Positions 53,345 through 64,000 of a stretch of DNA of 64,000 nt are shown piece by piece (the stretch's first letter is position 1; the number at the start of each line of letters is the position of its first letter). The position numbers and the translations under genes were made by a program. The notes beneath the pieces were generated by a model that saw only the letters and a program-made list of their open reading frames with translations, was not told where the DNA came from and did not search any database. Source of the stretch: Tiliqua scincoides (taxonomy: Eukaryota; Chordata; Lepidosauria; Squamata; Scincidae); assembly GCF_035046505.1 (NCBI RefSeq), contig NC_089822.1:102990659-103054658 (forward strand), in the 5' to 3' direction.

Positions 53345-54800
53345 TTTCAAATACTACTGCACTTCAAATGGTAGGATGAGAAGGCTTCTGAGGCAACTGT
53401 TAGTGACTTGCTAAGCCCCCTACCCCCACTGTTCGTTCATCACTGCAGCCTCCAGTCCAAAAAATTACAGAACTGTAACAAAATAAGGACAGCAGCACCC
53501 TCCCCCACATTCCTTGGGATAAAATGTTTTACTGTTTTCATTGTCTAGCAGAACACTGCCCTCTTGTGTTGAACTATAATATTATTGGACTGAAGAGTTG
53601 TGTTAGAAAGCAGTCAATGGTACCATCAAAGTGGGTTAGCACTCATGGTACCAGAGAGTAGTAAGGTGGGGCATGTTTAGCAAGGATCAAAAGAAACTTA
53701 ATGTTTAGTTTGGCACAGTGTCTATGGCTCTAGCCAGCTACACCCTAACTTCAAGGCAGGAGTAGATGAGTATCTGTACTATATACTTTAGTTTTCTATA
53801 GACAGCATTTTTAAAAAGTGAAAATGAGACTCCTCCCCTTCTGGATAAAGTGACATAAGTAAGGCACAGGTTCACCCTCTGCTATGATAACCTGCTCAAG
53901 AGAACAGGTTGCCAAGGCATACTTGATGGCTTTACTTGTGGCACATCTGTCTACAAGGTTGGCCACCACTGCCCTTGTTCAACCACACAACTTCATTCTA
54001 CATCCTGTCCCCTTTTTAGTTTCCTGAGGTAGCTTATTCCATTATCCAATTGGATGCTAGCTGCTGTTTAAATATTGGTCTTTTCTTCTTGAATGTATGT
54101 GGTTCACAGCTTGTGTTTTACTCATGCTTTTGATGGGAAAACCACTCACCTTGTCTTGAACTTCTAGGGTCTTTTCTGTATGAACCACCTGCTCAGCGCA
54201 GCAGGCATTTTTTTTGGTCATCCCCTATACATTTTCAACTGAACCTTTAGAAACCAAGCCAAGCCTCTTTAGTTACTTTCCTATAGTTAAATATTACTCT
54301 GCTCCAAAATACAAGGGTAATAGTCTGCTCTTTTAGTCATCAGTGCATAGTCCACACCTTATGATCAGGCAAGCCAAAGTCTAACTAAACAACAGACAGG
54401 AACTGTTTATGCAGGAAGGCTGCATTCAACTTGATAGTATTTAAGTCACAAGCCTGGCACTGATTCACAGAAAAGTCCAAAAGAAAGAGGACTGATCTTG
54501 CGTGGATCAGGGAGTATTCTTGTCTTGAGATGCTCAAATAAGTGCAGATGACAGAGCAGCAGTCTAGTAGGAACTAAAGAAATACACCTTCCCCACCCCC
54601 CATCCCAATTCAGCTAACATACTCTTCCACTAGTCTTACTAAGGGAAGGAAATTGTGTGCTAATATTTTGCAAAGGGTGAAGAACCTTCCAGGGAGATGA
54701 ATGGGCATCTTTCCCCTTTTTTCAAAAGGGCCTACCTTCCCCTCCAAGATAACCATTCCATTACAAAATTAAACTCCATCTGCAGTGGTACTGGAAGTAT
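53345..54800. other. Convergent spacer between PTPN6 and PHB2
   Basis: About 1.45 kb with no ORF of note and no clear repeat. In mammals this interval holds the miR-200c/miR-141 cluster; I saw neither mature sequence here. Confidence 0.6.
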
Positions 54801-54812
54801 TTTGGACCTGAT

Positions 54813-54818
54813 TTTATT
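54813..54818 (-). terminator. PHB2: PHB2 poly(A) signal (candidate)
   Basis: TTTATT on the plus strand (AATAAA on the minus), the first such signal after the PHB2 stop, giving a 3'UTR of about 0.6 kb. Confidence 0.55.
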
Positions 54819-55395
54819 TTTATAAAGTTGTGAATCACAAGGTGATAAAAATTACATAAAATGGAGATCATAGCATTTGCAGAAGCCCCACAACCCATCA
54901 TTCCTGAGACAAGATGCGCAATGAGGGGCGGGGAAGAAGAGTGTGACACACAGCCTATAATATGAACCAATGCCTTACCCAGACCCAGCAGGAAGAGACT
55001 AATGTAATGAGTACATACAAAGAAAATCAGTTTACCCACTGAGAATGGCATTATGCAAACTCTCTGCTGCCCACCCTTCCTCAATACTTTCAGGGTAGGG
55101 AAGGGCAACACCATGTATCTAAGAGGGCAGTGGGTCTACCCTCTGCCTCAGCATAAAGCCTGATTCTATAGTTGGTTCTCATTGCTGGTAGTTCTCAAAA
55201 AAGCAGGAACCAGATTAGCCAGAAACGGCTTAGCATCAGGCTGGGAAGTTCACACAAGTGAAGATGACAACTGAAAGCAAGGCTCAGGCAAAGGAGAATT
55301 CTTATGGGCAGAAGAGATATGCAGGACACTACCAAGGCTGCCCGTAACTCCCATTCTGCTGGTCATCTGGATGATTCTAGGAGGCAGTCACTATT

Positions 55396-58300
55396 TCATT
55401 TCTTCCCCTGTTTGGGCAGGAGACTGTCACTGAAAGAGAAACCAAACAAAGAGGCATTAAAGGATTGAGAACCACAGGGGCCTGGCCTTCCCCTCAGAAA
55501 AAAAAGTACTGAACTGATTTAAACTATTAAATACTGCAACTCTTCAACTATTCAATTCAACATTTGGTGAAAAGATTCCCAGCTACTTCACTCAGGGGAT
55601 CAGGCTTGCAGAGGAAAATCCTTTGCATCTCCAGGTGATGCCGAGAAATCTCTCTCTCTCCCTCAAAGCTCTGCCAGCGAGTGTAAACAATACCAAGCTA
55701 AACCAACCAACATTCTGACTCAGAGGGCAACCTCCTATTTTTAAACCCAAATTTGAGGGTGTTTTGGGGAGGGGAATACTAAAGTATTCACAAAAACATC
55801 AAATGGCAAGAGGGGCATCTCAAGGAAAAAATGCCTCTGCAAATTATACCTATCACAGCACACAAACTCATCATCTCAAACACAAAAATATATTTTTTTG
55901 CTTCTGAACTATTGGGTATTCATAGGCAAATTTAGTCAATTAAGTAAAATGATCAGTTAAGATTCCCTTAACTAAGTGTCAATCCTAGTCAGACAGGAAT
56001 AAAAACACATTTTCTGCTCAGTAAAAGATATGGACAACAGCACTGAATGGAAGGAAAGTCTCTGAGCAACAGAAGGATCTTCAGCAGTAGAAGACGGACA
56101 TGTGTGCCAAACACTAGTCACTGCCTCCTCAAAAACTGGGTGTGGCAGAATACAGGACTTGCTGCCACCGCCACCACCTCTTCCTCCCTTGTGCTGTTAT
56201 AGTATCAGGCCTCTGTGCAATGTTATATTCCTTTAGATATAGAGCTTTATTCTTTTTCTATAATTTCTACTTTTGCACTCTAGATAGATGAGGAGTACCA
56301 AAAGTAGTTTTGAGTGAGTGCTTTTTTAATCAAGAGAAAACAGCCAGATAAGCTCTTCAAGATTTACCTTTCTGAACAAGGGACACCCAGAAACAATTCA
56401 GCAGCAGATGCGGTGAAACACTAGTTCAGTGGCTACAATCCAGCTGATTCAGCCATTGCCAAACTGCTTCAGATGCAGCCAGACTGAACTATGAAGTAGT
56501 CTTTGCTTCAAAGGAAGACTTGACATGTGCAAATTCTTGCCAAGAGTTGCCAAGAAAGGAAAAGCTGCAAATCCTTTCCAACTTTCAGGGTGCTTCTCCT
56601 ATAGGAACAACTTAACCAAGCTGTTCCTTGGGCTTGTTTCACCCCACATGTTCCTCTGCAAACACACTGCTTTCTAATCAGTAGCTGGTAAGCCACAATT
56701 GTTCAAAACATTGGCTCCAGGGAGATACACACTGCTACAAAATACTTTGATAGGCTTACAAATCCTGCCTGTTACTGAACTGACTCCAACCAAGACTTTG
56801 TACCCAGATAGTTACTTCTGAGGTCGTTACAAGAAATTCACACATGAAAACCCCAACCCCTGAATGGATTACCCAAGTGAAGGTTTACTGAGAAACCTTC
56901 TCTAGCTGGCCTGGTATTGAGCTTTCTACATGTATACCCTTGTGAAATCACTCTGCCCCCCCCCCCCAAAGATAAATTAAGCATGCAAGCAGAACATAAA
57001 TCTCCAAGGGAGCACTGGAGGCTTAAATCATTACATAGGTAAGCCTCTGTTTTTAGCTACATCTTCCCTCATGGAAGACAAACTAGAAAATATGCAAGAG
57101 CCTAGTCAAACTAGACAATCAAACTATGTCTGTCCAACTAGACAATATGCAAGAGTCATGTGAACCATCTCCCAATTTTTAAACTGAAACTCAGGCTGCC
57201 TGTTTCAGCAGAGAAACAGTGAGGGAAGGAGCTGCTGATGCTTAATCAAAATTGAACTTGATCTTTTACTTCTACATGATCTCTTTTCCCAATGCTTCAC
57301 CTGCCTTTGGCTACATTCTGCTTCAAAACATCCTTCAACTTAACCAAATCCAAGTGATTTGGCTACTTCCCCAGCCTTGCCTCCCCCCCTCAATACATTC
57401 TCAACAGTATAAGTTTCCCATCAACATAGCATTCCCCTTCCCTAATAATACTATTCCCCACCCTCCATGAACTAAGAGAACACTGTTACTTACCTGCCTC
57501 TGCAGGCGGAGGGGCAGGAACGAAATGCCAATGGAGGGAGAGAAAAGAGAAATGCAGAAGAGGAATATTAGAAAGATCTGGTGATTCTGTTCTACATCTT
57601 TGAATGTATGGTGGAGTCTGTGCATAGGTGTGAAACATCAATCCAGAACTTTAATGGCAAGTGCGTGTGCGTTTCTATAATACCCAAGATTTGTTTGTTG
57701 CATAAGCTCAAAATGACTTCAGACAGTAACTCTTCAGGTAGTCTCCATCTTCCCCCCTGTCCCACCACCAAGGAAGCTATTCAGATCTTTACAAGTCACC
57801 CTACCTAGTAAAGTCCTCATCCTGTAGATTCAGCACCAAGTTGTCAGCTGTGAGGTACACACGATTCTGAGATGTAGCAATCTGTGCAAGAGACAAAGAA
57901 GGATGGATAACAAAGGTCAAGTAGTGCCAAGGACAAAGGAGAAGCCCACATTTGCTCAGATCCTTCAATATTTAGATTTGTTTCGCTTAAAATTCATCAC
58001 CATTCCAAAAATTCTTTAAATATTAAACTGATAAAGACTAAATAGAAAAATACAGAAACACCACTGCTCTAGAGACTGTAGATAAATTTTGGGAATTCCA
58101 CCTTTTCAAACAGGCATACTAGTTCATGTTGCTCTGGAGAAAGTTCTTGTAGGGTCAGAAAACAAAGGAATAGCAGTGGCTTGAAGTGTAAGTGTTGGGT
58201 GCTGCCTGTTTTCAGAGTGAAAACAAAGATGTAAGATAAAGCAGAACATGAACTATCACCTATTCCTTTCAATCCAGGACCATCAGCCTTTGAAATACTC

Positions 58301-61300
58301 CAGTTCATTCCACTTCTCCATCAATCTGAAATTTTCCTGTGAGCCTTTTCCCGGCCCGTGACACACTATGGTCTGTAAGTGGCCATGTCCGGGTGTGGCA
58401 CACTGAGCATGATGTGGATCCGATTTTACAACAAGAGCCAGAAACTCCCAGGTCCTTGCCAAGATTCACAGATCAACAATTACCTAGCCCTCCTCCACTA
58501 AAGAGAGGTTGGAAGTGGAGACAGACATCAGGAGAAGCACATCATATTCGCCTTAGTTTCATCACTTGGCCTGGTTGAACTGAAGCAACAGCAGCACTGA
58601 GGATGTGCAAGTGATTGGCACCATCCCCGAACTCACCGTCTTGGAGATGTTCTGAGCAGCACGGATCTTGCGCAACTTGATATAACCTGGATTCTTGCTG
58701 AGGGCTTCACCAATGTGAAGGAATGGTTAAGGCAAAATCTCTCCGTTTCAGACCCTACTCCCTGAACTTTCTCTACCTTCTGGAATCAACACCAACCAGC
58801 CCACCGTACCCCACTTATTTGGTGGAAGATCCTTGTGCAAAATTGTGGCATGCAAAGCCTTTCTAGATTGGAGAAAGATCAATTGGACAGGAATGCTACT
58901 CCTTCCCCATACTTCTGGCTCTGCCAAATGTAATACTGGATTACACAGAATAGCCCAATACTCCAACACCTGCTCCCCCAATTTCACAGGTATTGGGGTT
59001 TCCATGCATGGAAGCGACGGATAGAAACTGGGCAGCTCCTTTTCTTCAAATTATGCTTGCAAAATTCCTGTTTGGGGAGCAGGGGGAAGCACATACAAAA
59101 GCTTTTGGGAGGGAGAAGCCTTCAAATGCTTCTTTTCTTCTGGCAGCAGTGGATAACTCCCAAGAATCCCATAAAACTCAAAGTAACAATGGCTTCTAGT
59201 GACCAGGAACAGATGCTGTTTGGTCCACAGCTGCAAAATATTGCCTCTCAGGAAAGTTCAGGCTCAAAAGCCAGGGAAGAGAGCGGCCATTCTGGGAAGG
59301 GGCAAATTTTCCAACTCCTTGGCTAACTGCAGCAGCCTGTCTCCTCACAGTAAAGCAAGGATATCATTTTGGCAGCCGTGGCTTCCCCCTCTGCCTGGAC
59401 AATCTTCTGCCTTTGCTCTTGCTTGGCCTTCTCGACCAGGAATTGGGCTCGCTGTGCCTCCTGCTGGGCTAGGAGAGAAAAGACAACAGAAATAGTGTCA
59501 TTGTGGCTCACAACCACTCTCTGCTATCCAAAGTTCTCTCTACTATTTACTTCCAAGGGCTTTCAAACTGCAATCTGATACATGCTTACCTGGGGTAAGT
59601 CTATTGAGCTCCATGGGACTTACCTCCAAGAAGAAAAGTTGCACTATTTGTTATTGACAAGATGTGTAACCTAATCCTATGATTATCTTCTCAAAATAGT
59701 CTTACTGTATACATATTTATCCACAAGACAGCAGATGTAAAGCTATGACAACGTAAAGTTAAAGCACCAAGAAACTGACTACAGCTTTGGCCTGATTCTT
59801 GGTCAGAAGATAAACCCTGTGCCTAGGCTGTACCATTTCAGAGTGTAGGTGGAAAGGTCTTCCACGCGAGACAAAATAAAGATTCACGTTCACAGAAAAC
59901 TCATACATCCAGGAGACGTGTTTGTCTAGTCTTCTCCCCAACGTGCTATTTTTCTGCGTGAAAGTTTTCCCCCTACCCTGAGGGACAGCATTCCACCATG
60001 TGAGCCCCCACCTACAGTCTGAAATGATATGGCTCAGGTGCACCTCAGTGAGAACTGGGCTTCACTGCTAGGTACTAGAGGGAGCACCAAGGCAGTATTA
60101 CAGTGCTCACCAACAAAAGAACTGCAAGCCTTGCTTCGGTTTGGTGACAGAATACAGCTCATTAACCTCATTTCTTCAGCACAAGCCAAGCTGTGAATCT
60201 GCATCCTCCCAAGCTTTTAGTTATACTCCTGCAACATTAGAGGGCCTCCTGCACCAGCACTTGTTCTTTACTTACAAGAAAACAGTGGACAGAGAGAGAT
60301 GAACTGAGCTGGGATTCCAACTCACCCACTTGCTTGGCCTCAACTGCTGCCGTGTACTCCCTGCTGAAGCTCAGCTCTGTGATGGCAACATCATCCAAAA
60401 TCAGGCTGAAATCCTTTGCCCTCTCCGTCAGCTCCCTTCGGATAAGCAGAGACACCTGAAATGACAGGTTTTGCATCAGTTTCTATCTCTATGAGCAGTC
60501 CCCAACAGCAACATCCCTCAGTTCATATAATCATAAAGAGTCTCTAGAAACTTTGAAAATCACTTCATTCACAAAACCTCCAAAATTATGTAATTTTTAC
60601 ACACACACACACACAGAGGGATAAAAAGAAGCAGATAGCTCTGGTGTACCTCCTCATGCTGAGTATTAACTCTACCAGCTGTCAATTATTCAGATGTATT
60701 TTCACAGATATATCAGAATGTAAATCTCTGGAACAAGTAAACAATCTCCTGTTTATGCTGGAATTCCAGAGCTTTAAGCTTTCACAGTTAAATTTGTTAA
60801 ATACTGTACTGTTGCAAGATCTAGAAATGCCACGTAAAGTTAAGGAAGGATCCCTTTGCATTCTTATAAACTGAAATAATATTGATTATCCTTACTCCTT
60901 CCAGCCCTGACTGCTCTCCAGTAAGAATACAGTTGGATTTGGCCCATTCCTACATAAACATAAGAAGAGTCCTTCTGGATCAGGCCAAAAGCCCATGTGG
61001 TCCAGTATTCCATTTCCCACAATAGTCCACAAGGAGATGAAGGCATAATCCTCTCCCGTTACTCCCCCCCCAAGTAGCATTCAAATGCCGACGGCCTCTG
61101 AAGCAGAGGGTAGTATACAGACAACATAACTAATACCCAGCAATAAGAATTGTCCTCCATACCTTTGTCTAATCCGCTTTAAAGTCATCTAAACTAGTGG
61201 CTATCACCACATCAAATTCTTCTTAATTAACCAAAAAGGTTACGCACGTATAGACTTTATAAGTCTATCATTAGCAGACTGAATCTTATCCTCTTTCCAA

Positions 61301-63333
61301 TAAATTGGTATCGTTCTGCCCGTTTTCCAGCTTTTGAGAAACTTGATATTTATAGATGAAAACAGTTTTATCAGTACCAATGAAGATGATAAAGAGCTAA
61401 TGGGGGAACACTATCAATTTATCACCCAAACATAGGTATATTTGATGTGATCTTGATCTTTTCCTGCTGTACTGTGTTCTAGTTCCTGCCAAAATGGTTT
61501 AAGGTAAAGCATTTCTTTTTCAGCATTCGTTTCTCACTCTGCAATTGGTACACCATCTTGGGAAGAACAGAAACAATTGCATAGTTTTGAATCCTTAATC
61601 TGCATAGACCTGGTTTTTCCTCTTCTGCATTCATCCTTGTACCCTTACACTAAATAATCAGACTACTGGGCAAGCCACTCCCTTCAGCTCACAAAGAATT
61701 ATGAAGTGGTAGAGAGTTCCAAAGAGCTCTGGAAATCAGGGAAGAATCTCTCCCCTGCAAAATTCCTCAGACTTAAACTATCTACAACCACTGAGGTAGC
61801 AGATGCATGCAGGGTCCACACTAGCAACCTGGAGGCCTGCTTGCTATCAACTGTACTGTAGCCCAACATCCAACAAAAAGCAGGATTGCTCCTGCCTGCA
61901 AAGGAAAGAAATGCACCTGAGCTCGCTGGGTAATGAGCTGTGAAGCATTGAACTTGGCCACCACACTTTTGAGCACTTCATTGACAATAGAAGGCAGGAC
62001 CCGTTCTTCATAGTCCAGACCGAGGCGCTGGTAAAGGCTAGGCAATTCAGCAGCATTGGGACGTGACAGAACACGCAAGGAAATGTTCACCATCTGCAGG
62101 TCTAGAAGTAAAGACAGGATTCAAACAGTCCTCAACCTGGAGGTCTATGCTTATTCCCCTTCCAGCTCTGATTTTACAACAAAGCCTTGCCAAGATGCAC
62201 TCCTCTATACAGGTTGCCCTAAAGCTCTTCCCATCTAGGATCCTCTAGTACCCTCCCTACACAGGCAAGGAATTTACAATACAATTCTAAGAGTCTACTC
62301 AGAAACAAGTCCCATTGTGTTCAATGGCATTTGCTCCCACAAAACTCTGTACAGGACGGAAGCCTTCTAAGAGTATATTTGCACAGGAATTTAGAATTTT
62401 GCATACAATTTCATGTACAAAATTTTATATAATGCATTTTATATTCTTAGTGAATCAAGTTTAGTGTGATCTGAAAATATTGCATATATTTCACTTTTCC
62501 CCAAAATTTTCATTTTTTTTGCCCCATGGATTCAAAGTTTCCACAAGTGAAACACAGAAGGAGCATGGCACAATGCCTAGAGCAGGGGTGCCCAAACCCC
62601 GGCCCTGGGGCACTTGCGGCCCTTGAGGCCTCTCAATGTGGCCCTCAGGGAGCCCCCAGTCTCCAATGAGCCTCTGGCCCTCCTGAGATTTGTTGGAGCC
62701 CACTCTGGCCTGACGCAACAGATCTCAACGTGAGGGAGACTGTTTGACCTCTCATGTGAGCTGTGAGATGAGGGCTACCTCCACAGCTTGCTGTTTCATG
62801 TCTGTGATGCAGCAGTGGCAACAAAGGAAAGGCCAGCCTTGCTTTGTGCAAGGCCTTTTATAGGCCTTGAGCTATTGCAAAACCTTCGTTCATTCATATA
62901 AGTTCATCTTTAATATATTCATTTATGTAAACTTATGAAAGTTTATTCAAATTTTAAATGTAAATTAATTCTCTTTTTCCCCGGCCCCCGACACAGTGTC
63001 AGAGAGCTGATGTGGCCCTCCTGCCAAAAACTTTGGACACCCCTGGCCTAGAGTGTAAAATTTAGATGGGAAAGAGCCAGGTTCAAATCCCAGCTCAGCA
63101 ATGAGTTGGGCCAGCCACCCTCTCAGTTCAACAGTGGGTTATGAGGATAAAAAGGGGAGATGACAGAGACAACAAACATTCCATTACTAGTTTCTTGGAA
63201 GACGAGTAGGACACAAAACAAACAGAGAATTAAGTGTGCCTCTGAGCCTTCACCTTTGGAGCCTGTTGGTGAGGAGATTTTACGGGGCCGAGCTCGAATA
63301 TCATAAATTATTGGATACTGGAACCAGGGAATT
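55396..63333 (-). CDS. PHB2: Prohibitin-2, exons for residues 72-299 (5' partial)
   Basis: SPFH-family scaffold that forms ring complexes with PHB1 in the mitochondrial inner membrane; also a mitophagy receptor. Minus-strand coding exons in order: 63254-63333, 61917-62101, 60326-60455, 59365-59468, 58637-58714, 57805-57881, 55396-55429 (stop 55396-55398). They give 228 residues, exactly the span of human 72-299. Seen: [20 protein letters not shown], the PHB-domain block [33 protein letters not shown], the coiled-coil segment [20 protein letters not shown], and [20 protein letters not shown]. The LC3-interacting motif YQRL is at 121-124 as in human. The intron between 59365 and 58714 is AT-AC. 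The tail reads [14 protein letters not shown] where human has SFTRGSDSLIKGKK. The N-terminal anchor exons are right of the window. Confidence 0.97.
58715..59364 (-). other. PHB2: U12-type AT-AC intron of PHB2
   Basis: Minus strand: exon ...GCCAAAATG, then donor ATATCCTTGC (59364 downward), an exact match to the U12 5' splice site. Near the other end, TGCCTTAAC (58734-58726) matches the U12 branch site TTCCTTAAC; the branch adenosine is about 12 nt from the terminal AC (58716-58715). The next exon resumes ATTGGTGAAGCC. The protein reads straight through ([14 protein letters not shown]). No GT-AG pair gives this reading. It is expected to be removed by the minor spliceosome. Confidence 0.9.
59834..60026 (-). 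ncRNA. Candidate structured intronic RNA (inverted repeat)
   Basis: Inside the PHB2 intron 59469-60325, catttcagagtgtaggtgg (59834-59852) and ccacctacagtctgaaatg (60008-60026) pair at 18 of 19 positions and enclose 155 nt. On the minus strand the stem is followed two bases later by ACAGCC, the pattern of an H/ACA tail (ACA plus 3 nt). Smaller hairpins (gtggaa gacc tttccac) lie inside. Human PHB2 hosts the H/ACA scaRNA SCARNA12 in an intron, so a homologue is possible; a MITE is the alternative. Confidence 0.35.
60955..61345 (-). mobile_element. Old LINE 3' end, CR1/L2-like
   Basis: Begins cataagaagagtccttctgg, atcaggccaaaagcccatgt, the inverse of the family 3'UTR. Heavily diverged, in the PHB2 intron 60456-61916. 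Confidence 0.5.
62583..63045 (+). mobile_element. hAT-like DNA transposon, ~465-bp family, copy 3
   Basis: Ends CAGGGGTGCCCAAACCCC and ACTTTGGACACCCCTG. Perfect duplications gcctagag lie at 62575-62582 and 63046-63053. In the PHB2 intron 62102-63253. Confidence 0.88.
63054..63170 (+). mobile_element. tRNA-derived SINE fragment
   Basis: aggttcaaatcccagctcag (B box) then caatgagttgggccagccac. Immediately follows the hAT's right duplication. Confidence 0.5.
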
Positions 63334-63495
63334 CTAGAGGAAAAACAAAAACATACGATACCAAATATGAGATATTAAAAAAAACCAATCAAATCAAAGT
63401 TTGTGGAGCATGAAGCAGAGGCTGTGCTCTGCTCAGTGAGGGCTGCCTGCCATTTCCAAGCACTAACAGTTTTTAGGTGCTTTTTTCCAGTCGTG

Positions 63496-63557
63496 ACCCA
63501 GAAGTCAGTGCTGATGACATTATTGGATTGTTGCATTGTCAGCACTGACTTCTGGGT
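63496..63557. repeat. Perfect 19-bp inverted repeat, 24-nt loop
   Basis: Arm acccagaagtcagtgctga (63496-63514) and its exact reverse complement (63539-63557), loop 63515-63538. In a PHB2 intron. It could be a MITE remnant or a transcribed hairpin. Confidence 0.85.
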
Positions 63558-63635
63558 TCCGTGATCCTGGCAGCAGGTGCAGGGTGTCGTGGGTCTGGTA
63601 AGTTTAGGAAGAAGCACTGGTATAGGGCAGTGGTT

Positions 63636-63780
63636 CTCAAACTTTTCCGACTCGTGCCTCCCCTAATCCTTGTAGCCATTGGCCACTGCTCCCCATTACA
63701 ACACCTCACCTCAGTTACCCCCAAAATGGGGATAAAGGTGTTATAATTATATACTAGAAACAAGGTTGCCAACACTCTGA
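63636..63780. mobile_element. Possible hAT-like end, incomplete
   Basis: cagtggttctcaaacttttc resembles the 5' end of the local hAT families. No matching right end was recognised. Confidence 0.35.
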
Positions 63781-63870
63781 GGCTGCAATCCTAACCACAC
63801 TTACCTGAGACTAAGACCCATTGAACAAAATAGGACTTACTTCTGAGTAGCCCTGGTTAGGATTGTGCCC
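63781..63870. mobile_element. Palindromic MITE, 3-bp TSD (TGA)
   Basis: 90 bp, inverted ends GGCTGCAATCCTAACCA and TGGTTAGGATTGTGCCC, with TGA at 63778-63780 and 63871-63873. Cleanest copy of the family. Confidence 0.7.
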
Positions 63871-64000
63871 TGAGTTTGTGCCCTGAGTTTGTTAGCAGCA
63901 CACCTGGAGGGTTTTGGAAAGGGAGGGGGGAAGTGATGAATTTGCTGGGGGAGGGGAAGACTTTGTTTTGTGTGTATCTGCTAATTGCAAACTGAGGCCT

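Noticed and set aside
60085-60120. TAATACTGCC on the minus strand in a PHB2 intron, like the start of miR-200c
   Set aside because: Only the first ten bases match; the rest (ttggtgctcc) does not, and no proper precursor stem with a passenger arm is present.
62491-62851. Minus-strand ORFs repeated near 16816-17148
   Set aside because: Both sets come from copies of the same non-coding hAT family.

Overview
The window is vertebrate nuclear DNA, most likely from a squamate reptile (lizard or snake). Genes are split by standard GT-AG introns. The spaces between exons are full of hAT-like and Harbinger-like non-autonomous DNA transposons, CR1/L2-type LINE tails, tRNA-headed SINEs and one 5S-rRNA-headed SINE. 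The gene order matches human chromosome 12p13.31: ATN1, U7 snRNA, C12orf57, PTPN6, PHB2. The squamate call is inference from repeat style and protein divergence; the synteny is read directly from the translated exons.

Layout. 1-7.6 kb: the last five coding exons and 3'UTR of ATN1 (+). 10.1-10.4 kb: a U7 snRNA gene (+) with its own snRNA-type promoter. 12.4-18.06 kb: C12orf57 (+), three exons, complete. 18-28.6 kb: repeat-rich intergenic DNA, perhaps holding a distal PTPN6 promoter near 21.9 kb. 28.7-53.3 kb: PTPN6/SHP-1 (+), 15 coding exons read, 608 residues with intact SH2-SH2-PTP architecture. 54.8-63.3 kb: PHB2 (-), the last seven coding exons (228 residues, corresponding to human 72-299); the N-terminal exons lie beyond the right edge. 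PTPN6 and PHB2 converge, with about 1.5 kb between their poly(A) signals.

The genes do not form one pathway. ATN1 is a transcriptional co-repressor, U7 directs histone pre-mRNA 3' processing, C12orf57 is a small developmental protein, PTPN6 is a phosphatase that damps immune-receptor signalling, and PHB2 is a mitochondrial inner-membrane scaffold.

Most notable: an AT-AC (U12-type) intron in PHB2; the U7 gene with PSE, octamer and 3' box; a 5S-headed SINE sharing its tail with a LINE in the same window; an 18/19 inverted repeat (193 nt span) in a PHB2 intron that could be a structured RNA; a perfect 19-bp hairpin in another PHB2 intron; a 68-81 bp periodic repeat with YY1-like cores in the ATN1 3'UTR; and many hAT insertions with perfect 8-bp target duplications, including two nested cases. 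No LTR retroelement, CRISPR or prokaryotic feature was seen. I found no convincing wholly new gene system.
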